In this document: positions 17,019 to 24,365 of the stretch, one piece after another
Layout: each line of letters opens with the position of its first letter
Numbering within the stretch: position 1 is the first letter of the stretch
Assembly (NCBI GenBank): GCA_029099805.1
Contig: JAQXOR010000176.1
Coordinates: 1-59,736, forward strand
Direction of reading: 5' to 3'
Source of the DNA: Lachnospiraceae bacterium
GTDB taxonomy: Bacteria; Bacillota; Clostridia; Lachnospirales; Lachnospiraceae
Length of the DNA stretch: 59,736 nt
Position numbers and translations under genes: made by a program
The notes under the pieces: model-generated
What the model saw: the letters and a program-made list of their open reading frames with translations, nothing else
What the model was told of the DNA's origin: nothing
Databases searched by the model: none

Positions 17019-18845
17019 CTATGATAATATAGTTATCACTTTATCTACAACAGATGAGCAAAACACATCATCTGTAATACAGCCACTCATCAAGCCGAAT
17101 CTTTCCTCAAGTTTTTTGTTTATTTCCTGTTCCTCTTCCTGATTCAGCTTCTCTTTTTTAAACTTTCCGTTTTCATCTACCTTTGGCGTATGATCACTAT
17201 ATGCAAGCGCGACTGTTTCGCACTTATACAATGCTGCCAAAGTAGAAATGCTATCCTGAATGTATTGTGGCGGATCTAAAATCGGATTCACCACCAATAC
17301 TGCCAAATCCGGCTTTACGCCTTCCAAAAAGACAGCACTTCGTAAGAATGTCTGTGTCTCCGCATGATACGGAATCAATCTTGACTGCCCTCCGACTAAA
17401 ACAACCTCCGTATCTGTACAGTTATCCGCATATGACATTATTTTTTTCAAAATACCGACACGCTCCTCCATTGGCACCTGAATCGTCGCATCGTTCATAT
17501 AACCGTCTGCATATGTAAAGTCTGCCCCCAATAATTTTCCCTGATGCTCTGTCGATAAAAAGAACGGCGACACTCCTTTCTCTCTCATATGCTTTCTCAT
17601 CAGCATCTGCAAGGTTAACTTTCCTTGCGCCGATGACGTTCCAAACACTCCGACCACAGGTTTTCTTACCGGCGTATCGCATCGTAACAATTCACAGATC
17701 TGTTGCTCTGCCCTCTCATCAATTAATATCGGAGAATCAATATAAAGTCCATTTTCACGATATTTATCAATCCATTTCTGGTCCACAGGAACAAAACTGT
17801 ATATATTCCATTTTTTATATTTTAAATTCTCTTGCAACAAGTTCTCCAGATTAAAATATGCGTCGTATTTCTCAATCTGGTCTGTGTATCCGATTACCAT
17901 TGTATCAATCTCTTCTTCTACATCACAAAGCTTTGCTTTTACTTCAATCGACTTGCCGTCAATCTCCATAATATTATTCACATTTCGATGCAACAAACCT
18001 TTTTTCGGTGAATCCACAACTGCAACCACATCCTCATTCAAGAACCGTACAATGGAATGCATCTCCTTAATAAACGGAACCAGAAGAAGCTTCCCGTACT
18101 TACGCTTCTCAAAAATATTGTTCTCACAATCTCCCAGAAAGCTGACTGATTCACTTATCATTTTTTCAAATTCTTTCTTTTCATCAGTATCCGTAAAAAG
18201 TAAATCTTTCACATTGGAAAGACAAACTTTCTCCTGCTTGTTTAACAACACATTAATTACATATGCCGACGCATAACTGCTTCCTATTGCAAAGTACTTT
18301 GTTCCATCTTCTCTTATAATTCTATAAAACTCCCCATCAACTACAACAGACATATAACCGGCATCTGCCACTTCCATTTTTATTCCTCTGGTATGACCGT
18401 TTTTACCGGTAACTCGAATTACACCTTTACATGCCCAAGGCAGTGACGGATAATGTTCTGTTGATTCTGCGCAGAAGATGGCAATTCCTTTTTCATGTGC
18501 TTTTTCACATACTTTATCTATTTTTTCCCGTTCAAAATAATGCGTGGTTCCCATACTGATATTAATGACATCCACTTCTTCCTGTATCGCCAGTTCTATC
18601 GCACAGGTCAAATCCCTATTGTCTATTACCCGATCTCCTACTCCGCTTTCATTTATTCCCGGGCAGATTGACACAATGTCACACAAAACATTTTTACAGA
18701 TAACACTTGCTACTGCCGTACCGTGTCCCACATAATCCCTACATTCTTCTTCATAAACCTTTTGCTCATATACACGATACTGCTTTATTGTTTTTACATT
18801 CAGTACCTTACCGTTTATACCGGAATCAATTATTGCAATTTTCAT
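17019..18845 (-). CDS. Subtilisin-like (S8) protease fused to a P-loop domain, RiPP maturation
   Basis: 608 residues. An S8 core fills residues 1-200: Asp 7 in AIIDSGI, His 41 in GHGTAVAS and Ser 190 in GSSYAS. The usual oxyanion-hole Asn motif (AAGN) is replaced by CAES, so catalysis may be weakened or remodelled. No signal peptide: an intracellular protease suited to cleaving leader peptides. Residues from about 400 hold a second domain with VFGTSSAQGKLTLQ, a Walker-A-like loop spaced as in DUF1611-type P-loop proteins. This two-domain fusion resembles the peptide-maturation protein I recall from Clo7bot clusters. Located between maturase and exporter genes. Confidence 0.75.
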   Translation of the reverse strand: MKIAIIDSGINGKVLNVKTIKQYRVYEQKVYEEECRDYVGHGTAVASVICKNVLCDIVSICPGINESGVGDRVIDNRDLTCAIELAIQEEVDVINISMGTTHYFEREKIDKVCEKAHEKGIAIFCAESTEHYPSLPWACKGVIRVTGKNGHTRGIKMEVADAGYMSVVVDGEFYRIIREDGTKYFAIGSSYASAYVINVLLNKQEKVCLSNVKDLLFTDTDEKKEFEKMISESVSFLGDCENNIFEKRKYGKLLLVPFIKEMHSIVRFLNEDVVAVVDSPKKGLLHRNVNNIMEIDGKSIEVKAKLCDVEEEIDTMVIGYTDQIEKYDAYFNLENLLQENLKYKKWNIYSFVPVDQKWIDKYRENGLYIDSPILIDERAEQQICELLRCDTPVRKPVVGVFGTSSAQGKLTLQMLMRKHMREKGVSPFFLSTEHQGKLLGADFTYADGYMNDATIQVPMEERVGILKKIMSYADNCTDTEVVLVGGQSRLIPYHAETQTFLRSAVFLEGVKPDLAVLVVNPILDPPQYIQDSISTLAALYKCETVALAYSDHTPKVDENGKFKKEKLNQEEEQEINKKLEERFGLMSGCITDDVFCSSVVDKVITILS

Positions 18846-18889
18846 ATCGCATCATCCTTCTCTCATCACATCCGTCACAAAATATTCCG

Positions 18890-19984
18890 TTACTCTGCAG
18901 CTACCTCTTTATTATAAAATTTCTTCATAAACAGCTTATTCATCTGCTTATATAACTCTCCTGCCATAGCATCCGCATGTCGAATTACGGACTGATTCAT
19001 TCTGCAATACCACTCCGGCACCTTCCATAAGAAGCCTGTTTCCTCAAACATGTTGATATTACAATACTTACATCTATTTTCAAATACGCAGCCGCTGCAT
19101 TCCTCGTCTTTTTTACTCAACTCATTTTGAATCCACGCAACTCTTTCTTCAACAATTCCGGTCTTAATATTTCCGATGTTGAACAATCTGTCTTCAAAAT
19201 TCGTATGATTGCACGGATATAAGTCACCGCTCGGCGTCACGCTAAACTGATACACACCCGGGTTACAAGAGGACTGTGCTCCGTTGGTAATATGCCATTT
19301 GATGCTCTTATCAATCCAATGGTTATTAAACTCAATCCCATTCTGGTAACATTTCTGAATGTAATCACAAAGCCTCTTTATCTGTCTGTCAAACTCTGCA
19401 AAATCGTTCTCCTCCCACAGTGTTCCGCTCGCCGGATAAAATGCAATACTTTTAAAACCGCTTTCATATAAACTGATCACATTATCAGCCATTCTGCTTA
19501 ACGTTTCCTTTGAGATTGTGACACGTAACGGCAGCTTAATATCACTCTCCTCAATGTTATGCATAATTACATCCCAAGAACCTTTTCCGTTTACCTGCGG
19601 ACGATTGACATCCTGCGATTCCTTATTGCCATCCAGGCTTAGTAAAACGTCTACCCTGTTCTCCAATAAAAATTTATAATTTGCAGGAGTTAACAGCAAT
19701 CCGTTTGTTGTAATCGTAAATCCAAACTTACCACCATATACTTCTTTATTCAATGTAATCGCTCTTCTGATAAGATCCATTCTCATCAGCGGTTCTCCGC
19801 CAAAAAATGTAATAGTCGCATTTTCCGTGCAAATTCCATTAAAAAACGCCATCGCATCCTCAAGCATTCCCTCGCTCATATTCTCAGTATACTTTTCTCC
19901 ACAAAAACAATATTTGCATCGTAAATTGCAATTTAATGTTAAATACAGAGTCATATTACTATATCTTTTCTTTTTCAGTTCCAT
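18890..19984 (-). CDS. Radical SAM/SPASM peptide maturase
   Basis: 364 residues. The radical SAM cluster motif is CNLRCKYC (Cys 19, 23, 26), followed by FFGGEPL. The SPASM region binds auxiliary iron-sulfur clusters through Cys 240, 258, 296, 299, 305, 308 and 327 (including CSGCVFENRCKYC). Such enzymes form sactionine, ranthionine or C-C/C-X cross-links in Cys-rich peptides. Four candidate substrates lie directly upstream. Start supported by GAGGAG 7 nt before the ATG. Best guess is the CcpM-like class, although those are usually longer; the exact modification is unknown. It is separated from the precursor genes by a strong stem-loop. Confidence 0.92.
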   Translation of the reverse strand: MELKKKRYSNMTLYLTLNCNLRCKYCFCGEKYTENMSEGMLEDAMAFFNGICTENATITFFGGEPLMRMDLIRRAITLNKEVYGGKFGFTITTNGLLLTPANYKFLLENRVDVLLSLDGNKESQDVNRPQVNGKGSWDVIMHNIEESDIKLPLRVTISKETLSRMADNVISLYESGFKSIAFYPASGTLWEENDFAEFDRQIKRLCDYIQKCYQNGIEFNNHWIDKSIKWHITNGAQSSCNPGVYQFSVTPSGDLYPCNHTNFEDRLFNIGNIKTGIVEERVAWIQNELSKKDEECSGCVFENRCKYCNINMFEETGFLWKVPEWYCRMNQSVIRHADAMAGELYKQMNKLFMKKFYNKEVAAE

Positions 19985-20000
19985 TCTCTTCTCCTCTTCG

Positions 20001-20060
20001 GATTAGGTTACCAAACTATGACTCTCTAATCCTTGTCATAGTTTAGCAACACACCTAATC
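20001..20060 (-). other. Large stem-loop between precursor genes and maturase
   Basis: On the minus strand GATTAGGT pairs with ACCTAATC and, inside it, AAACTATGAC pairs with GTCATAGTTT. There is no T-run after it, so it is not a plain terminator. It probably stabilises or processes the mRNA, or gives partial attenuation, so that precursors exceed enzymes. Confidence 0.7.
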
Positions 20061-20074
20061 TCATTATTTAGCTA

Positions 20075-20212
20075 TCACTTTACATTCACCGGTACATTGA
20101 TATCGCAATTACCAGTATTACAGTTGTTGCAAGACTCACAATTGCCATAATATGCATACATACTCTCATCTACCGGATACTTCACCTCATATTCTTTCAT
20201 AGGCTTCTTCAT
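20075..20212 (-). CDS. RiPP precursor peptide 4 of 4 (in transcription order)
   Basis: 45 residues. Leader-like start MKKPMKEYEVKYPVDE followed by a core YYGNCESCNNCN and a divergent tail ending VPVNVK. Four cysteines (25, 28, 32-region, 36-region) and many Asn. Shares the MKKPxKEYE leader and YYGxCExCN core with three neighbours. It differs from the others by a single late Cys and a hydrophobic tail. A ribosome site (AGGAGG) precedes it, embedded in the end of the previous gene. Confidence 0.88.
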   Translation of the reverse strand: MKKPMKEYEVKYPVDESMYAYYGNCESCNNCNTGNCDINVPVNVK

Positions 20213-20221
20213 AAAATCCTC

Positions 20222-20359
20222 CTACTTGTTGAATAATCCACAAGACGTATTATTGCCATTGCAATTATTACAATACTCACAAGAACCGTAATAACTCTCG
20301 ACATTCTCATCTACCGGATATTCTACTTCATAATCATAATCTTTCTCTGGCTTCTTCAT
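20222..20359 (-). CDS. RiPP precursor peptide 3 of 4
   Basis: 45 residues. Leader MKKPEKDYDYEVEYPVDE is extended by two residues relative to its paralogues; core YYGSCEYCNNCNGNNTSCG with four Cys, ending LFNK. The start codon follows the previous gene's stop without a gap (TAAATG), so translation is coupled. Substrate of the radical SAM maturase by inference. Confidence 0.9.
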   Translation of the reverse strand: MKKPEKDYDYEVEYPVDENVESYYGSCEYCNNCNGNNTSCGLFNK

Positions 20360-20503
20360 TTACTTAGTTCCTTTCGCGTAATTATTCATGAGACACCAGG
20401 AATGTTCATTACAGGAATTGCAGGACTCACAATTTCCGTAATAATTATTCATGGTCTCTTCTATCGGATACTCGATTTCATATTCCTTTAATGGTTTCTT
20501 CAT
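20360..20503 (-). CDS. RiPP precursor peptide 2 of 4
   Basis: 47 residues. Leader MKKPLKEYEIEYPIEE, core YYGNCESCNSCNEHSWC, tail LMNNYAKGTK that is longer and more basic than in the paralogues. The ribosome site AGGAGG lies in the 3' end of the preceding gene. Same leader/core organisation as its neighbours, pointing to tandem duplication with diversification of the C-terminal core. Confidence 0.9.
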   Translation of the reverse strand: MKKPLKEYEIEYPIEETMNNYYGNCESCNSCNEHSWCLMNNYAKGTK

Positions 20504-20511
20504 ATATCCTC

Positions 20512-20643
20512 CTACTTGTTTAATAATCCACAGGATGAGTTACCCTGATTACAAGAATTACAGGACTCACAAGTTCCGTAATAGGTCTCTGTATCCTCTT
20601 CTGCCGGATACTCTACCTCGTACTCCTTTTCCGGTTTCTTCAT
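20512..20643 (-). CDS. RiPP precursor peptide 1 of 4 (first in operon)
   Basis: 43 residues. Leader MKKPEKEYEVEYPAEE, core YYGTCESCNSCNQGNSSCG, ending LLNK. Four Cys in C-x2-C-x2-C plus one distal. It is preceded by GGAAGGAGG and a 170-nt leader from the LytTR-type promoter. The conserved acidic/aromatic leader is a likely recognition element for the maturase; cleavage would fall before or around the YYG. No known bacteriocin motif is matched exactly; it may be a divergent Clo7bot-type Cys-rich peptide. Confidence 0.9.
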   Translation of the reverse strand: MKKPEKEYEVEYPAEEDTETYYGTCESCNSCNQGNSSCGLLNK

Positions 20644-20815
20644 GCTTCGCTATCCTCCTTCCTTTTTTTCTTTGCTGCTTCTCCCATGCCAATTCCACTT
20701 TGGCAAAATATATTTGGTCGACCAACTCAGGAAAAACAACAGCTGTTTTTAACAAGAACACAAGTCCGTCTTCACTTCCCCATATTGAAGACCTCTATTT
20801 CCTGTGCCCTACCTT

Positions 20816-20891
20816 AACATAGCACACCACCCTTTCTCCAACAACAATCTGCCGTTAAACGGTCAACGAAACCGTGCAAACGGTCATTTCC
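20816..20891 (-). promoter_or_regulatory. LytTR-type activator box and -10 of the RiPP operon
   Basis: The box at 20852-20891 (minus strand) has direct repeats TGACCGTTTGCACGG and TGACCGTTTAACGG starting 21 bp apart. A -10 TATGTT (20816-20821) follows after exactly 30 nt. The box aligns gap-free with that at 7449-7488, including the flanking GGAAAT and central CGGTTTC. The local AgrA-like protein is the obvious candidate activator. Confidence 0.82.
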
Positions 20892-20991
20892 TATGCTTAT
20901 TGTAAGATAAGATTACCGAAATACGTGACACGGATGTCTCGTAATGACCGATTGCATCACTCTGTATTTAACAGCCGTTCCTAATATAAAA

Positions 20992-21031
20992 AGGGCGTGT
21001 GAAAAATGATTTCTCATTTTTCACACGCCCT
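20992..21031 (-). terminator. Terminator at the end of the rnf/apbE region
   Basis: AGGGCGTGTGAAAAATGA pairs perfectly with TCATTTTTCACACGCCCT around GAAA and is followed on the minus strand by TTTTT. It insulates the RiPP promoter from upstream transcription. Confidence 0.9.
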
Positions 21032-21069
21032 GCTATTAATTAATCTAAAGAATCATAGATTCTTTCATT

Positions 21070-21112
21070 GCTTCCTTAGAGGTCGCCGGCGGATCGCACG
21101 AATTAGCAGAAG
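21070..21112 (-). repeat. Dispersed repeat copy B
   Basis: Opposite-strand match of the 9735-9780 repeat, sharing CGTGCGATCCGCCGG and CTCTAAGGAAGC. A stem-loop GAAACGCT...AGCGTTTC (21147-21166) lies between it and the apbE stop, the same arrangement as at copy A. Confidence 0.55.
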
Positions 21113-21156
21113 AAACTGTAGCTTCGCTACGCAAATCCGGCGCAGAAACGCTTTCA

Positions 21157-22221
21157 TCAGCGTTTCTCTATATTCTTTACATATCTTTCAAATCCGGTCG
21201 AGGTGTGTCGGGTACCATCCGTCTCCACCCACATAGCCTCAATCTCCGGAAGCTTTTCTACCAAAGCCATTCCGTCCGTCAGATTCATGCAAAACAAAGC
21301 TGTAGAAAACGCATCACCGTCTGCGGAGCTTGTACATACCACAGAGACTGAAAGATAGTCCTCAGAAGGCATCAGTGTTTCCGGATGAATAATATGATGA
21401 TATCGTTTTCCGTCTACAACATAGTAACGCTGATAGGAACCGCTTGTAACAAGAGCTTCCCCGGACAGTCCGAGATAGGCAAGGTATGAATTTACACTAT
21501 CCTCCGGATTCTCGATTCCAACCGTCCATGTTTCTCCGTCACCCTTGGCGCCAACCGTACGAACGTTACCTCCTACATTAATCACATAGCCTGTGATTTC
21601 CCTTTCTTCAAGGGAGCGTGCTATCATCTCCACGGCATAGCCCTTTGCTATGGCTCCCACATCAAGAGTCATCGAAGGGTCTGTCAGCGTAACTGTGCAC
21701 GCTTCTTCGTCAATTACCATCTGATTGATATCGGTATGCTTTGCCGCCTCCGTAAGCTTTTCCATCGGAGGAAGCTTTGCCGCATAGGGATCATCGATTC
21801 CTGCTTCACGATACTCATGCCAGAGGGACAATACGCTGCCCATTGCAATGTTTACTATGCCATTTGTAGCCTCATACATTTCTCTTGCATACAAGAGCAT
21901 ATCAATAATGCGTCTGTCCACCGTCACTGTACGATGCATTCCATCGACCAGCTCATTTACGGTACAAAGGTTTTCCAACCCATCAAACCGGTGATAAATT
22001 GTAAAAAGCCTATGATACTCTCCGAGTTCTTCCAACATCCCTTCTGCAATCCGGTCGAATTCCTCCTCGTCTTTCGCATACCCGGAAATCGTGGTGACTG
22101 TATCAAAGTAATCGAAAGAATACATCGAATATTTTGTCAGCTTCTTTCCGCATGCAGTAACCCCCATACACTGAATCAACATGGAACCTATTACTAAACA
22201 CAACAGTATTCTTTTCTTCAT
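21157..22221 (-). CDS. apbE: FAD:protein FMN transferase ApbE (lipoprotein)
   Basis: 354 residues. A lipoprotein signal ends at the lipobox VTAC (Cys 24), placing the enzyme outside the membrane. ApbE family motifs are visible: DVGAIAKGYAVE, YVINVGGNVRTVG and TSGSYQRYYVVDGKRYHHI near the C-terminus. It attaches FMN to a Thr of the flavinylation motif, here most likely on the RnfG and RnfD subunits encoded upstream in the same region. It is the last gene of the rnf neighbourhood, about 130 bp after the terminator of the lipoprotein gene. Confidence 0.94.
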   Translation of the reverse strand: MKKRILLCLVIGSMLIQCMGVTACGKKLTKYSMYSFDYFDTVTTISGYAKDEEEFDRIAEGMLEELGEYHRLFTIYHRFDGLENLCTVNELVDGMHRTVTVDRRIIDMLLYAREMYEATNGIVNIAMGSVLSLWHEYREAGIDDPYAAKLPPMEKLTEAAKHTDINQMVIDEEACTVTLTDPSMTLDVGAIAKGYAVEMIARSLEEREITGYVINVGGNVRTVGAKGDGETWTVGIENPEDSVNSYLAYLGLSGEALVTSGSYQRYYVVDGKRYHHIIHPETLMPSEDYLSVSVVCTSSADGDAFSTALFCMNLTDGMALVEKLPEIEAMWVETDGTRHTSTGFERYVKNIEKR

Positions 22222-22303
22222 ACGTCACCTCTTTTTTAATATCGCGTGATAACCCGTCTGCGTCACTTTTCACTAATCTTATCGGAGTAAACAGAAAGAC
22301 TAA

Positions 22304-22334
22304 AAGGGCTGTCGCAATATGTGCAACAGCCCTT
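22304..22334 (-). terminator. Terminator after the 334-residue lipoprotein gene
   Basis: AAGGGCTGTTGC pairs with GCGACAGCCCTT around a 7-nt loop, followed by TTAGTC on the minus strand. Short T-run, so read-through into apbE is possible. Confidence 0.75.
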
Positions 22335-22352
22335 CTGAAATTCAGAAAAGAA

Positions 22353-23357
22353 TTACTCCATCTTGGTTGCAGCCTTAACGAAACCATCAACCGTAATGGT
22401 GCAGCCTGCGGTCTGTAAATCAGCATTGCCGTAGTTGTCATCGCCCTGAAGAGCCTTGATTTCCTCTACAGTCTTGCCAAGACATGCAGCATCGAATGCA
22501 GCTGCCTGCTCGTTCCATTCCTTAACAACGCCGTCACCGTTCTTATCAGAACCGTAAGCACTCATACCGTAGTCAGTACCCTGTTCCTTCTTCGTACGGA
22601 ACTCCTTGGTTAAATCGAAGGTAGAAGCACCCTTTGCATCAAAGGAAAACTTAACCTGTACGCAATCGCTGGTAGCAGCAACAACCTTACCCTCTGCATC
22701 TACAGCAGCAGCGAAGATGGTAGTAGACAGCTGGTTCTGTCCGTCCTTCTCCTCGGTTGCATCGGTGCAGGACTGAGCAGTGTCAGCACCAACCTTTAAT
22801 GTGCAGGAAGCAGTAGCCTCAGAAGCAACAGCATTGTTGTATGCCTTCTCGATAGCACCAACCAGCTCGTGAATCTTAATGGTACATCCTGCGTTTACAA
22901 CTTCGTCAGTACCCGTATTTCCCTCAGCTACAAGAGCCTTAACCTCATCAAGGGTCTTACCGCAGATAACAGTCTCCAGAGCATCCACCTGCTCGTACCA
23001 TTCCTTGCCGATAGCACTGGAACCCTTCATGTTGTAGCCCTCACGAAGCTCATACTTCGTAGCAAAAGACTCATTTGCAACAGCCTTACCTTCAGCAGTG
23101 TAAGCAACAGCTATTTGAGAAGTATCAAGCTGACAAGCAACAATCTTACCCGCAGCATCTACAGTCACAACTGCGATTGCACTGTTAATCTTACCCTGTC
23201 CGTTAGCATCAGCCTCTGCATTGCTGGCCTGGGAAATATTATTATATACTCCTAAACCAAACTTCAGAGTCTCTTCCTTAGTCTCCTTCTTACAACCAGC
23301 TGCTGCAAGCACCATGGTAGCGCAAAGAGAAACACATAATAACTTCTTCATTTTCAT
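22353..23357 (-). CDS. Secreted lipoprotein with two tandem domains, Rnf-associated
   Basis: 334 residues; lipobox LAAAGC with Cys 22. Two internal repeats (about 45-170 and 185-330) share the order VDAAGKIVA, YELREGYNMKGSSAIGKEW or EFRTKKEQGTDYGMSAYG, a CGKTLDEVKAL-like segment and AGCTIKI or AGCTITV. It resembles the FMN-binding-like domain family in outline but lacks an SGAT flavinylation motif, so it is probably a non-flavinylated relative. Strong codon bias and a good ribosome site suggest high expression. Likely partner of extracytosolic electron transfer through Rnf; exact role unknown. Confidence 0.7.
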   Translation of the reverse strand: MKMKKLLCVSLCATMVLAAAGCKKETKEETLKFGLGVYNNISQASNAEADANGQGKINSAIAVVTVDAAGKIVACQLDTSQIAVAYTAEGKAVANESFATKYELREGYNMKGSSAIGKEWYEQVDALETVICGKTLDEVKALVAEGNTGTDEVVNAGCTIKIHELVGAIEKAYNNAVASEATASCTLKVGADTAQSCTDATEEKDGQNQLSTTIFAAAVDAEGKVVAATSDCVQVKFSFDAKGASTFDLTKEFRTKKEQGTDYGMSAYGSDKNGDGVVKEWNEQAAAFDAACLGKTVEEIKALQGDDNYGNADLQTAGCTITVDGFVKAATKME

Positions 23358-23426
23358 AATAGTAACCTCCTTTTCTTTGGTTCGTTATTGAATTTAACAT
23401 ACTTACAGCCTATTGTCAATACCAAT

Positions 23427-23930
23427 TTATATCAATTTATTAGGTATTCTTTTCACAATAATCGCACCGCACAGCCCGACAAAAATGCCGGACAATATTC
23501 CGGTTACCGTAAGTACAATTAAATAGTAACCTAACTCAGTCGTCCCCAAAAACAGCATTGCCATCAGAATCTGTCCCACATTATGAAACACACCTCCTGC
23601 CACGCTGACTCCGACGACAGACAAAAGCTTCGATTTCTTCAGTAACACCATTACAAGCATACTTAAGAAACCGCCGGCAAGACTGTAAATCAACGCCATA
23701 AGATTGCCAAACATAAAAGATACCGCAACCATTCGGACAAGCGATACAACGGCCGCCTCCTTCAGTCCATACCGATATAGTATAAAAATAATTATGATAT
23801 TGGGAAGCCCGATTTTTATTCCGGGAACCGCATGAAATACAGGAGGAAGCATTGATTCAATATACGCCAGAACAAGCGCAACTGCAGTACAAAGCCCCAG
23901 CATAGCTATCTTTTTTGTAGACGGCCTCAT
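23427..23930 (-). CDS. Gx transporter family membrane protein
   Basis: 167 residues with five hydrophobic helices and the motifs HAVPGIKIGLPNI and GGVFHNVGQILMA typical of the Gx/heptaprenyl diphosphate synthase component I family (ECF-S-like fold). This family repeatedly follows NusG-domain-II genes beside rnf in Clostridia and has been linked to extracytosolic flavin handling. A strong GGAGA site precedes ATG. Substrate unproven; a flavin precursor for ApbE is an attractive guess. Confidence 0.82.
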   Translation of the reverse strand: MRPSTKKIAMLGLCTAVALVLAYIESMLPPVFHAVPGIKIGLPNIIIIFILYRYGLKEAAVVSLVRMVAVSFMFGNLMALIYSLAGGFLSMLVMVLLKKSKLLSVVGVSVAGGVFHNVGQILMAMLFLGTTELGYYLIVLTVTGILSGIFVGLCGAIIVKRIPNKLI

Positions 23931-23942
23931 GACAGTTCTCCT

Positions 23943-24362
23943 TTACACAATAATATCCGGTTCTTCCTTTTTATCAGCACCGTGAACCGTAATAAAAACC
24001 CGGTGCGGCAGGCAGACAATGCTCTCTCCCTTTCGGGAAATCGGCTTGTGTCCCGCACAAATACCATCCGGGCAGGAAGCAGTCTCAACATGAGCCTTCC
24101 CATCCTTTATCACAAGCAGATTAAGCTCTTTCCCCTGTTCTCCCGTACGTATTTCCACGGTAATGTCATCGGACAGGGAATAAGTTCCGAACACTTCTCC
24201 ATCCACTGTCACAACAACTTCGTCTCCTTCCCCGTGCGAGAGATAAAAGCAAAGTCCAAGCACTGACACAAGCACAAATAACACTGCAATAAAAATCAAG
24301 TCATTTCTGAATAAGCGCTTATGATTTTTCGAAGCAGGCATTGTTGTAATCTCCTGATTCAT
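23943..24362 (-). CDS. NusG domain II-containing membrane-anchored protein
   Basis: 139 residues: one N-terminal membrane helix (about 20-42) followed by an extracytoplasmic NusG-II domain (VTVDGEVFGTYSLSDD, ASCPDGICAGHKPISRKG, IVCLPHRVFI). The paired cysteines in SCPDGIC are a family hallmark. Always near rnf and Gx genes in Lachnospiraceae. Transcribed 3 bp after rnfB. Function unknown, probably extracytosolic redox or flavin chemistry. Confidence 0.85.
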   Translation of the reverse strand: MNQEITTMPASKNHKRLFRNDLIFIAVLFVLVSVLGLCFYLSHGEGDEVVVTVDGEVFGTYSLSDDITVEIRTGEQGKELNLLVIKDGKAHVETASCPDGICAGHKPISRKGESIVCLPHRVFITVHGADKKEEPDIIV

Positions 24363-24365
24363 ATA

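Noticed and set aside
20075..20643. CRISPR or simple repeat array
   Set aside because: The similarity is at protein level with intact start, stop and ribosome sites, not identical DNA spacers.
20567..20761. Minus-strand GTG-started 64-codon frame in the RiPP leader
   Set aside because: It overlaps the first precursor in another frame, has no ribosome site and an unnatural basic composition.
22103..22441. 112-codon minus-strand frame across the apbE start and the lipoprotein end
   Set aside because: Covers the terminator and overlaps two genes in other frames.
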